From Haliclona indistincta (taxonomy: Eukaryota > Porifera > Demospongiae > Haplosclerida > Chalinidae), in the NCBI GenBank assembly GCA_964017065.1, contig OZ024787.1:9099899-9163898 (forward strand): a stretch of DNA of 64,000 nt, read 5' to 3'. The notes below the pieces were generated by a model, which had not been told where the DNA came from, ran no database searches, and saw nothing but the letters and a program-made list of their open reading frames with translations. Shown here piece after piece: positions 53,614 through 63,589 of the stretch. The first letter of the stretch is position 1; each line of letters opens with the position of its first letter. The translations under genes were made by a program, and so were the position numbers.

Positions 53614-54777
53614 GCTACAGTGTTCCACACGAAGAGGAGCAAAAATCTTTTTTTACATTTTGTTTCATATCTCAGTAACCAAGTGTCCTATGATCATGTT
53701 GCCGGTACCATTATGATCCTCTATCCTTACTGAACACCCTGGTTCATATGGCTCCGCGTCACGTGACATGGGCGTGTCGCGATATGGCGGCGTATCATGC
53801 CTACTGGAATGACAGTTTTAGGTTAGGATTTCCAGAAATACTGGTACATTTGTAGTTAAGATTTGTTAAAGCTGCATTACAACTATCACCTAGGGCGCTA
53901 ACGTTTGGACAAGTGTCCGGCTTTAACTATAGTTAGTTCGGCAACGTGAACCAAAAGATGGATTTCGCGACAAGCCAAGACTTTAGGTACGGGAAATCCG
54001 ATTCTGTGGGAGTTAAGCGCCAGTACTTGGAGACTGCACAGCCAATACATCCATCCACACTTTGCCGCACACTACGCGTCCCTAGAAATGTTCACAGCGA
54101 CAAACGAGANNNNNNNNNNNNNNNNNNNNNNNNNNNNNNNNNNNNNNNNNNNNNNNNNNNNNNNNNNNNNNNNNNNNNNNNNNNNNNNNNNNNNNNNNNN
54201 NNNNNNNNNNNNNNNNNNNNNNNNNNNNNNNNNNNNNNNNNNNNNNNNNNNNNNNNNNNNNNNNNNNNNNNNNNNNNNNNNNNNNNNNNNNNNNNNNNNN
54301 NNNNNNNNNGACGCGTAGTGTGCGGCAAAGTGTGGATGGATGTATTGGCTGTGCAGTCTCCAAGTACTGGAGCTTAACTCCCACAGAATCGGATTTCCCG
54401 TACCTAAAGTCTTGGCTTGTCGCGAAATCCATCTTTTGGTTCACGTTGCCGAACTAACTATAGTTAAAGCCGGACACTTGTCCAAACGTTAGCGCCCTAG
54501 GTGATAGTTGTAATGCAGCTTTAACAAATCTTAACTACAAATGTACCAGTATTTCTGGAAATCCTAACCTAAAACTGTCATTCCAGTAGGCATGATACGC
54601 CGCCATATCGCGACACGCCCATGTCACGTGACGCGGAGCCATATGAACCAGGGTGTTCAGTAAGGATAGAGGATCATAATGGTACCTGCAACATGATCAT
54701 AGGACACTTGGTTACTGAGATATGAAACAAACTGTAAAAAGAAGATTTTTGCTCCTCTTCGTGTGGAACACTGTAGC
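53614..54777. mobile_element. Large palindromic element X, copy 2, with an assembly gap at its centre
   Basis: Two arms of about 470-500 bp, almost identical when one is inverted (CTACAGTGTTCCACACGAAG at the left end, complement at the right). They surround 200 N (54110-54309). The terminal sequences match element X copy 1. Frames read through the gap are artefacts. Confidence 0.9.
54110..54309. other. Assembly gap (200 N)
   Basis: Exactly 200 N, so the size is probably a placeholder. It lies at the centre of a palindrome. Confidence 0.99.
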
Positions 54778-54964
54778 TCAAATGCTGTCTTGAGTATCTA
54801 AGGTACGTAAGGAGCAAGGCTTGTAAGCACACAAAGCGTCTTCATAGGACTATAAAATATAAAGCTGCAGAGTATTTTCGTGGAGATGTTCAAGTGGTAA
54901 GACACAAACAGGCGTGTTTTTTGACGACACACACATTATACACACGCATATAGAAGGACACAAA

Positions 54965-56717
54965 TAGTCTCGCGGGCCAGACGTTGGGGGAGAACGTCTG
55001 GTCACTAACGCCAGGTTTCTGTGAGCGACGCCAACATTCCGGCGCGCCCTCATAAGCAATCAATTGCGTGGGTTTTCACGTGACTACGGGGCGCGATTGC
55101 GCATAAAGCTGTTTACAGAGCTTTTTAGCTGCCAAAACTGGCGTGTTCGTCGTGAAAAGTCTTACAAGTGATGGCTAATACCTGCTACTCGTTGTTCTCG
55201 ATGCTGCTGACGGTATTATGCCACGCGGTAGACGTGGCATATTCAGGGTTGGGCGGAAAACAAGATGGCGGCTACACTTAGGCTAAACGCAATACTTCAC
55301 GTATATCTTGGCTGTTGACGACATCAGAGGTATTTTAACTACCTAGGGGCTATCCTAAGAGGTAAGCGCTTACAATGAGTCTACTAATAAAGACTATAAG
55401 GCCAGTTGCTATGCATGGGCATGACAAGATGGCGTCTCGCCTGGAGGCACTAAGTACGGCACTGCCATATCTTCGCCGTACGGGCGTTTCAAGCTAATCT
55501 AACGTTCTGAAGCTCCTTGCACGATTTGTGCGATTATAAAGAGACCTTTAGAAGCAAAGGAAACCAGGTCTAAGGTGGTAAACCAGAGTTCACGTGGTCA
55601 CCCGTTTGTTCATCTTCTTTCTTCTTCTTCATCAGTCAGCCTAGCGCTGTGGCGAGTGAGCTATTCAAGACAAAACCCACACAGAAACTACACTAGTCGT
55701 TGTGAGCAGTGCACCTGATATCTATTTAAGCCTAAAGCACTAGCAGAAGCGAGTATTTTCAGGAAAACAGTGATTTTTGGTCCATAACAGACTCCATTCC
55801 ATCATTCTGTTTGAACTCCGTTACTAGGTTACGCCTACTCGCGCACACCCGTGTATGTAATTATTCTAATACAAGCGCACCTTAGTACAAATGCTTGGAA
55901 CGCGAGTGCTGCTGCCACTAGCAGTGTTCACAGCAGACAACGATCAAATCTTCACTGTTACACTGGATTTGTCTGTTCAGGTTTGTAAGAATGCTAGCTT
56001 AAGCTTAGCTAATGTTGCATGGTACGTGTTGCATGCTGAGTGCAGAGTCGATCGAGTCTGCGAGTGCATGCAGTCTAGCAGCTGAAATATTTCTCTTTAC
56101 ACTGTATTAGCCAACTAATTCATTAATAAAAAAGAAAAGAAACAAGTAATAAAAACATTTTAACCAAAATGCAAGAGATTTAGGGTTTGTACATTTATCG
56201 AAAAAGTATGGAAACAACATTTTGGAATGAAAAGGATTGTAACAATAGCAGTTTAATACTACCTCCCTAAATTAACTGCTTTCGATAGTTGTGGTTAATT
56301 TAATAGGGAGGTAGCATTAAACTGCTATTGTTACAATCCTTTTCATTCAAAAATCTTGTTTCCATACTTTTTCGATAAATGTACCAACCCTAAATCTCTT
56401 GCATTTTGGTTAAAATGTTTTTATTACTTGTATTGTATGTGATTCATGTTCACGCAATGGTTCTCTTGTTGTCTCGTGACTGCTCCAGCGATCATGAACA
56501 TCGTGATTCGCAGCTAATTAGGTTGGTATTGCTCTAGGAAGAGTTTTAGCATGCTAAAAGCCTGTTAACATGCTACACGCTTGCTAACTAGACTGGTGAC
56601 GTCGACTAAAACACGTGATTTCAAGCGTGACGTATCGTTTGTTTACATTCCATTGTGCCACAAAAACCTGGCGTTAGTGACCAGACGTTCTCCCCCAATG
56701 TCTGGCCCGCGAGACAA
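54965..56717. mobile_element. MULE-like element with 9-bp TSD GGACACAAA
   Basis: TSD GGACACAAA at 54956-54964 and 56718-56726. Inverted ends TAGTCTCGCGGGCCAGACGT and complement, with inner GACGTTCTCCCCCAA...CCTGGCGTTAGTGACCAG arms. The interior is GC-richer than its surroundings and includes ATGGCGGC/ATGGCGTC start-like contexts (55266, 55429) with short frames, possibly captured 5' host fragments. A palindromic MITE (56143-56429) is nested in it. No transposase seen. Confidence 0.88.
56143..56429. mobile_element. Near-perfect palindromic MITE (287 bp)
   Basis: Arms CAAGTAATAAAAACATTTTA... and complement; centre AATTAACTGCTTTCGATAGT. A fragmentary relative is at 29345-29495. Confidence 0.88.
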
Positions 56718-56929
56718 GGACACAAACACATAACCCTGGTGCATATTATTGCGCACAGGTAATAAACACTAACTGACCAATTCGAGCGACACCAAAGGGC
56801 AGAGTATGTCTGTGGTAACCAGCATAATCAACAGCAGTGGAACACAAACCTACAGTGTGTATTCACAATATGAGTGAACCATCGATCAGCACTACATGTA
56901 CTTACCTGACAGCCTATCATCTGTTGTGG

Positions 56930-57202
56930 TCACTGTTGAACTGTCCAGTGGTTGTACAACACTGTTTGGCGCGGTAATAGTGGAATACCGCCTGCAACAC
57001 CACAAAATAAACATGTTTGAACGCACGACACTACTTCCCACCATTCGTTTGTCATGTTTTGTTTCATCGCTACACCTAGCGGTCCATAAACCGGTGGAAC
57101 AGCGTCCCAACACCCAGCAATCTCTTCTGAAAAATCCGTGGTTCGTTGTCCAGGGAGGACAAACCCATTACGTCCACACAGAGACAGTAGCCTTCGAGAA
57201 AC
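56930..57202 (-). CDS. Conserved open frame in the duplicated block, copy 1
   Basis: A minus-strand frame beginning MVSRRLLSLCGRNGFVLPGQ, repeated with only a few substitutions at 59587-59859. A splice donor (CTGTCAG|GTAAGT) lies at 56907, just after this frame ends, and an acceptor-like TTTGTGGTGTTGCAG occurs inside at about 56996, so the true exon may be shorter and in another frame. No family recognised. It may be the first exon of a gene reading left, or non-coding. Confidence 0.3.
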   Translation of the reverse strand, partial: VSRRLLSLCGRNGFVLPGQRTTDFSEEIAGCWDAVPPVYGPLGVAMKQNMTNEWWEVVSCVQTCLFCGVAGGIPLLPRQTVLYNHWTVQQ

Positions 57203-57265
57203 CATAGATGCACTCTCCACGTGGGTAAGCATCAATAACCACGCCTATTAAACTATGAATATTAA

Positions 57266-57706
57266 TTATACAATAAGTGATTGTGGACTGGACGGTCTAG
57301 ATCTGTTTCTACTGAGAAAACGCTGATAGTACGTTCTAATGGAGGAGTTTATCTTGCTTCTGTTCTTTGAATATGTATTGAGACCAATAGCAAACAGCAC
57401 TATAATACCAGCATACACGTACCTGGGAAAAAGAAAAATATTACTTAATATGCAAGTACGTGTAAAGTTACTTACTGGATTGTGAAAGGTTTGGTGAAGA
57501 TTAAAAACGAGAGGACCATCGTAACAGCTTTTCTAAATGTAGTAACTGCAATGATGTCATTATTACATCATGGTATATTTCCGACTCAGGGGCTCACCAG
57601 TGACGGCTAGTAGAGCACCAAACGATCTCACTAGAACCAGTACGAAATTGATACCCAGGTACCCAGTGATAGAGAAGATACCCGCCATTAGATAAAACCT
57701 AGGGTG
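57266..57706 (-). CDS. SLC35B3: SLC35B3-like nucleotide-sulfate (PAPS) transporter, last three exons, copy 1
   Basis: Three minus-strand exons with good splice sites: 57598-57706 (after TTCACTTACAG, before GTGAGC), 57476-57545 (after ATTGCAG, before GTAAGT) and 57266-57422 (after TTTCCCAG, ending in TAA). They join in frame to about 112 codons with membrane segments SITGYLGINFVLVLVRSFGA, VTTFRKAVTMVLSFLIFTKP and AGIIVLFAIGLNTYSKNR. The TTxRKAxTxxLSF...KPFTxQYV pattern is that of SLC35B3 (Golgi PAPS transporter 2) in the nucleotide-sugar transporter family. Upstream exons were not found between here and the block boundary, so this is probably a 3' fragment or has a very long first intron. The gene identity is from remembered family sequence, not a search. 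Confidence 0.65.
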
Positions 57707-58530
57707 CTGTAAGTGAATAGAGAAAAATCAAAAAGCACATAATATCAAGTATAATTTTTATTATTGTATTTTCTTTTGAGATGTATTGTGCATGTTCATA
57801 GCATGTATATTACTGTAGTGTACCACCTCCTGCAGACAGCTTGTTCTAGCTAGTCAGTGTCTATTCATTGTTAGTACCTGTTGTACTGTTTGTGGTACAG
57901 TTAGATATACAATGAAGTGTGCCTGTGGAAGTACTAGTGAGTTACATTGTTGAATGTAAGTGATATGGAGAAAGTCCATTGTCAAAGACAATGGACAATA
58001 GAACAAACGAAATGCAACTATTCGTATAACAAACTGTCTACTGTAGGAATACATGTTTGCAGTATCCATAACGACATCATAATATAGTCGTACACACAAA
58101 TATAAGCTCATGGACAATGCAATTTTGTAGTAATAAGATGAATATGGTTCTGGATGAGTGAGCGGCTTTGCGCCAACCTGTGCATTCGTTAAAATAAATA
58201 TTGGATCAAAAGCAGCCAAAGCTACAACCAACTACCCCCATAGAGTCTTGTTAAGGCTAATAAAGACTTCTGCCTGGGCATGCAATGTTCAACGACTATG
58301 GAGTTGATCGAACTACCTGCATGCACTACATGAGGTAAGCTAGCTATCCTTGAAAACTTTAAGGAAATATGACATCACAAATACTGTGCCATTTAAGTGT
58401 TACTACTTCTACTATTGCTCGCGGAGTAGCCTTCTATCTCAGGAGTCTACTGCATAGTTGCACTTGGAGCGAAATTTCACAGATGGACAAAAATGATTGA
58501 TTACTAGTGTATATCAAAATTAACAAGAAG

Positions 58531-58612
58531 TTACCGGTTTTAATGATCCAGCTGATGTTGCTATGGGATACACAAGTATGGCTATGTAATACTGGCTGAC
58601 TACAGCGTTGCA
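58531..58612 (+). pseudogene. 3' relic of the secreted beta-propeller gene, first
   Basis: TTACCGGTTTTAATGATCCA...GATGTTGCTATGGGATACA matches 46324-46405 of the intact gene but has a premature TAA and lacks the rest. Confidence 0.75.
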
Positions 58613-58615
58613 ACG

Positions 58616-58989
58616 TGAATGCAGCAACGTGGTAGACGCCAGATACTCGGTTTTCAAAGAGACTCTGTGAACGATTGTCATGTCAGCACAGAGTCACCGT
58701 ACACAGTAGGGGCCTTGCGAACACAGACAGGACTTCGCTGCTCGTACTCGAGCACTAGATCTGCTTCTACAGGTTGCAATGCAGACAGTAGGTCTCTTGG
58801 AGCGCCATTTTAACGTGATTATACAGGCTAATATCACAAACAAATTAATATTCGAGTGTAAACGGATTCCCCAGATTCTGGGGAATGGTCAAAGGTCACC
58901 CTTGCAATGGATACCAGGCCCTTTTTTTGCGCTTCTGTTTCTGTTCATCCGTTTCGTAAGCGAAAAAAAATTGGCCTGGGGACGAGGTT
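58616..58989. mobile_element. Truncated MULE-like element of the 22114-22671 type
   Basis: Inverted relative to 22190-22560, ending GGCCTGGGGACGAGGTTA. The shared CCCCAGATTCTGGGG palindrome is kept. The other end is missing. Confidence 0.75.
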
Positions 58990-59418
58990 ATGTCTCGCAA
59001 AACAGATTCATTTCTGCTACAAAGTCTTCTAAGGTCAAAAGAAAACTCATACTTCACGAAATTGTACTGTGCGCCCACATAAAGTTTAAATTCTCAAGTA
59101 GAAAAAATGCAATCACCAACGCATCACAGACAGAGTGTTTCAATATCAATACCTCTCGCACATTGTCAATGATTTGATGGTCTATTATGGAGAAAGACCA
59201 CAACAATAGAAAAATGACTGTGACCTCTCACCATGCAGCTGTCTGCACTATAGCGTAGCTAATTCTAGATGAGTAAACAGAACATCTTGCACTGGTCACA
59301 TTTACTTAGTTGGAATTGTGTATTTCATACTCTTAGTAAATGTATACATGTACCATACAGAATTACAATTAGGCTTCCGTATAAATAATTTTATTACAAT
59401 GTGTAAAGGAACTCAATT
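58990..59418 (+). repeat. Promoter region of the beta-propeller gene without the gene
   Basis: Closely matches 45025-45478 (AAAACAGATTCATTTCTGCT ... GTGTAAAGGAACTCAATTTG) but breaks off immediately before the TATA box, where the second segmental duplication begins. Confidence 0.8.
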
Positions 59419-59586
59419 TGTAACACTAACTGACCAATTCGAGCGGCACCAAAGGGTAGAGTACGTCTGTGGTAAACAGCGTAATCAACAGCAGTGGAAC
59501 ACAAACCTACAGTGTGTATTCACAATGAGTGAACCATTGATCAGTACAACACATGTACTTACCTGACAGCCTATCATCTGTTGTGT

Positions 59587-59859
59587 TCACTGTTGAACTG
59601 TCCAGTGGTTGTACAACACTGTTTGGCGCGGTAATAGTGGAATACCGCCTGCAACACCACGAAATAAACATGTTTGAACGCACGACACTACTTCCCACCA
59701 TTCGTTTGTCATGTTTTGTTTCATCGCTACACCTAGCGGTCCGTAAACCGGTGGAACAGCGTCCCAACACCCAGCAATCTCTTCTGAAAACTCCGTGGTT
59801 CGTTGTCCAGGGAGGACAAACCCATTACGTCCACACAGAGACAGTAGCCTTCGAGAAAC
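59587..59859 (-). CDS. Conserved open frame in the duplicated block, copy 2
   Basis: Counterpart of 56930-57202 with very few differences; the frame remains open and the donor GTAAGT downstream (about 59560) is kept. Recent duplication alone could explain the conservation, so coding status is uncertain. Confidence 0.3.
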   Translation of the reverse strand, partial: VSRRLLSLCGRNGFVLPGQRTTEFSEEIAGCWDAVPPVYGPLGVAMKQNMTNEWWEVVSCVQTCLFRGVAGGIPLLPRQTVLYNHWTVQQ

Positions 59860-59921
59860 CATAGATGCACTCTCCACGTGGGTAAGCACCAACAACCACG
59901 CCCACTAAACTATGAATATTA

Positions 59922-60362
59922 TTATACAATAAGTGATTGTGGACTGAACGGTCTAGATCTGTTTCTACTGAGAAAACGCTGATAGTACGTTCTAATGGAG
60001 GAGTTTATCTTGCTTCTGTTCTTTGAATAACTACTGAGACCAATAGCAAACAGCACTATAACACCAGCATACACGTATCTGGGGAAAAAGAAAATTTACT
60101 AATGCATGTACAGCATGTATAAAGTCCCTTACTGGATTGTGAAAGGTTTGGTGAAGATTAAAAATGAGAGGACCATATCGTAACAGCTTTTCTATGTAGT
60201 GATGTCATTATTACATCATGATACATTTCCGATTCAGAGGCTCACCAGTGACGGCTAGTAGAGCACCGAACGATCTCACTAGAACCAGTACGAAATTGAT
60301 ACCCAGGTACTCAGTGATAGAGAAGATACCCGCCATTAGATAAAACCTAGGGTGCTGTAAGT
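59922..60362 (-). pseudogene. SLC35B3-like last exons, copy 2 (decayed)
   Basis: The first and third exons (about 60254-60362 and 59922-60078) are intact, but the middle exon (about 60132-60198) has lost its acceptor and first codons and gained two bases (GATATGG where copy 1 has GATGG). A normal transporter end cannot be spliced from it. Confidence 0.7.
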
Positions 60363-60647
60363 GAATAGAGAAAAATCAAAACGCACATATAATCAAGTAT
60401 ATAATATTGATAATGAGAGTATTTTCTTTTGAGATGTATTGTGCATGTTCATAGCATGCGCATTACTGTGGTGTAATCACCTCCTGCAGACAGCTTGTTC
60501 TAGCTGTCTAATCATTGTTAGTACCTGTTGTACTGTTTGTGGTACAGTTAGATATACAATGAAGTGTGCCTGTGGAAGTACTAGATAGTTACATTGTTGA
60601 ATATAAGTGATATGGAGAAAGTCCATTGTCAAACACAATGGACAATA

Positions 60648-60812
60648 CCATATAGCGGGAAATTTTCGCGAATGCGCGAGATAGAGCATTTCGCGAATCA
60701 GTGCTATTGCCCTATCTTTGTCAACAAAAAACAAGACATTCGCGAATAATATTTTCGCGAATAGCCTGTAATTCGCGAAAATTTTATCCTGCGAAAATTT
60801 CCCGCTATACGG
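60648..60812. mobile_element. CCATATAGCGGG-type MITE with proven TA insertion
   Basis: Ends CCATATAGCGGGAAATTTTC and ...AATTTCCCGCTATACGG, TA at 60646-60647 and 60813-60814. Copy 1 of the duplicated block shows the empty site GGACAATAGAACAAAC (about 57987). Interior is rich in TTCGCGAA. Confidence 0.9.
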
Positions 60813-61687
60813 TAGAACAAACAAAACCAGGGGTGTGTACTGACTGTGTATTAATAGGTGTAGTGACTTCAATTGATTCACTAAAGCCATTATACAGTAT
60901 TACGTGCATTAATTATTTATCTGGTTTTTTAGCACTATACCAAAATCAACAAACCTATCAACTGCTCAGTGCCTACAGCGAGGCATGGTCATGCTGCCAC
61001 ATGTCTGAGTGTACCACTACTAATAATAGTGGGAGGATTAAGAACCTGGATTTACGACCTCATCGCTAACATGTGGAAACAGGTATTCATGTTTAAAACA
61101 TGTGCTTGAATTAAATATTTGCATGGTTGGGTCTTCAGTTACCACTTCCTGACACTGTGACTGAACAGGTGTGGCACTCGCTAATCATATAATAAACTGT
61201 CTAATTTAGGAACACATGTTTGCAGTATACACAATGACATCATAACATAGTGATACATGTACATATAAGCTCATGGACAATATAGTTAGTATATGGTTCT
61301 GCTAGGATGAGCGAGCGGCTTTGCGCCAGCCTGTGCATATCATTAAAATATATAATAAACATTGGATCAAAACCAGCCAAAGGTACGACCAACTATCCGG
61401 CCCATAGAGTCTTGTTAAGGCTAATAAAGACTTCAACGACTATGGAGTTGATCGAACTACCTGCAGGCACTATATGAGGTAAGCTATCCTTGAAAACTTT
61501 AAAGAAATATGAGTGTATAACATCACAAATATTGTGCCATTTTAGTGTTACTACTTCTACTATTGCTCGTGGAGTAGCCTTCTATCTCAGCAGTCTACTG
61601 CATATTTGTACATGAAGCGAAATTTCACAGATGGACAAAAATGAGTGATTACATGTACTAGTATGTAATATCAAAATTAACAAGAAG

Positions 61688-61768
61688 TTACCGGTTTTAA
61701 TGATCCAGCTGATGTTGCTATGGGATACACAAGCATGGCTATGTAATACTGGCTGACTACAGCGCTCA
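61688..61768 (+). pseudogene. 3' relic of the secreted beta-propeller gene, second
   Basis: Nearly identical to 58531-58612, with the same premature stop. It is followed by sequence resembling the intact gene's 3' flank. Confidence 0.75.
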
Positions 61769-61775
61769 CAGCATC

Positions 61776-62165
61776 TGAGTTCAACATGTGAGGCCCATGT
61801 GCTGTTCAAATGCTAAACATTTAGTTTCAGATTAGATTCTGAAATTGTGTACGGTTTTGATATTGTGTAGAATTCAGAGAATAATAATGGATGTGATATG
61901 AGTAATGGAAGACTTACAGTCAGTTACACCAGTGTTCGGGATCGAACCAGACAGGACCATCATATCGATTGTTGAACTAGTTTGATCCCAATTGATCTAG
62001 ATTCTATAGTGTAAACAGAATAGATGAGCGATGGATCAAACCAGATAGGCACTGGCTTTAGTAGTCCCGCAGGCCAGACTTTCCATGTAAGTCACGAGGA
62101 AGAGCGACTGTAGCTGAAAAATGTTTTGTCCGTGTCAGACCATGCTGTTAGAGTTAGCTTATTAT
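61776..62165. other. Spacer with a TIR fragment
   Basis: GTAGTCCCGCAGGCCAGACT at about 62062-62081 resembles the end of the 54965-56717 type element. No gene. Confidence 0.4.
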
Positions 62166-62169
62166 GAGA

Positions 62170-62620
62170 CACACCCTCAAACTATCTCTGACCAATTAAA
62201 TTTAAACTCGCATGCTATATGAGTTGGCTGAAATTGGGGTTTGATCTGGGTTTGCAAAAGCATATGGAGTGCAGACGCGCGATATGAGGGATGAGCTCTT
62301 TTGAATGTATAATGTAAGTTCCTAGCATGTACAACACATAGTGGCCAAGTACCTGTTGTACGTACTGTTTGTATTACAGTTGGAACTATAGTGGACACTG
62401 ATATGCACCTGTGACACATGAGGTACCTGAGTGTTAAGCACTGTGCCAAGAGTGTCTGTACTCTCATAGGAACACTGTGAATTATGTCTGGAATTTTTGC
62501 TGGGATCGATTGTGATTTTACTATTAGAACTTGATCTTTACTGATCTGTCTCGTCCATGTCCATAACGCAGTAAGATTCATTCTCCACCTTGTCCAGTGA
62601 CTACAAAGTCTTCTAAGGCT
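62170..62620. repeat. Unit R, copy 4
   Basis: Shares GTAAGTTCCTAGCATG, AGTACCTGTTGTACGTACTGTTTG and CACTGTGCCAAGAGTGTCT with copies 1-3. It precedes the truncated beta-propeller gene, as copy 3 precedes the intact one. The minus frame 62177-62770 crosses it and is not considered real. Confidence 0.7.
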
Positions 62621-63402
62621 AAAGAAGACAACTACTTGTATTTCATGAAAGTACACACTCATGTGTGATGAGCCCACATAAGACAAAATACCATGCAGTG
62701 CATAATAACAGGTTATTATATGCCTATCTAGTGTGTATGCCAAGTGAATGCATGACAACTCCCCAAACAAGTGTGTCTCAAGTGTGTTTGTGATTCAAGT
62801 GTGTTTCCTATGCACACAAGGAAGCCATGGGATAGCATGCATATCTACCAGTTCATTGTAGCCTCCTGCTATTCACACTTCTCACTTCATTCGTCCAGTT
62901 ATTATGTAATAACTTGTTTTTAACCCTGACCAAGTGAAACACCTCTGATCTAGACACCATTCAAGTAGTTCTATTTAGATGAGTGTCCTGATTTCAGGGG
63001 TTGTCACACACAAAGCATCAATTTGAGACCACACCCACATTACCGTTGCTGTCCTTATTTCAGGGGTGTCCACAGTGACATGTTTCACTGTGGACACTGT
63101 ACTCCAATTACAGAAACATAATGATGGTCTCCTGATAATGGTGAAAGACCATGACCTCTCACCATGCAAACTGTCCAGGGCAGCTAATTCTGGCGCTTCA
63201 GCGAAAACAGGAAGCGAATAATAATACTCTTTTTTTAAACAAAATGTTTTACGTTTACGGTAGGCTTTCAGGTAAATATGTACATGTACAATGTGTAAAA
63301 GGAACACAATTTGCTATAAAAGAATGGTTTGAACAACAGAAAATCAGGGGAACACATATCTCCGTATTCCACTGCCATAAAAAAACAAAGATTCTTTCAA
63401 CC

Positions 63403-63588
63403 ATGGCTCTTCTACGTTCTCTTCTGATCGGCTGTGCTGTGCTTACACAGACACTGGCTGCTTTCGTCAATACTGAGCAAAGTAACAATGGCAATGCTGA
63501 GCAATTAAGTTGCAATGAGCAAATTCATGATGGTAATTCCCACGCTAAGTTACCCTATGCCAACCTGTGCTGATAAATGCTCCCCATA
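63403..63588 (+). pseudogene. Secreted beta-propeller gene, 5' copy cut by a transposon
   Basis: TATA box (63315), CAACCATGG start and signal peptide (MALLRSLLIGCAVLTQTLAA) match the gene at 45530. The mature start has an insertion of about 20 codons (NTEQSNNGNAEQLS...). After codon ~52 a small deletion shifts the frame and it stops at 63571-63573. Homology then ends at about 63588 against a CCAAGGGC element. A 57-residue secreted peptide could still be made, so it may not be entirely dead. Confidence 0.8.
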
Positions 63589-63589
63589 C

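Larger units (their letters stand above)
56765..58612. repeat. Segmental duplication, copy 1
   Basis: Starts around ACACTAACTGACCAATTCGA and ends with the 3' relic of the beta-propeller gene. It matches 59419-61775 over nearly its whole length with few differences in the first kilobase. Carries the SLC35B3-like exons and a conserved minus-strand frame. Confidence 0.85.
59419..61775. repeat. Segmental duplication, copy 2
   Basis: Homologous to 56765-58612, enlarged by a TA-flanked MITE (60648-60812) and about 370 bp of extra sequence (60830-61190). Confidence 0.85.

Noticed and set aside
53946..54444. Open frames spanning the 200-N gap
   Set aside because: They exist only because N is translated as unknown residues; the flanks are inverted-repeat arms.
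57854..58231. A minus-strand frame considered as an upstream SLC35B3 exon
   Set aside because: No SLC35 motif could be aligned, and the homologous stretch in copy 2 (about 61190-61390) is full of indels and stops.
61930..62050. GGATCGAACC-like sequence considered as a tRNA gene
   Set aside because: No cloverleaf or A/B-box pair could be assembled around it; no tRNA was found elsewhere.
62177..62770. A 197-codon minus-strand frame
   Set aside because: It crosses repeat unit R, which lacks a conserved frame in its other three copies, and has no recognisable domain.
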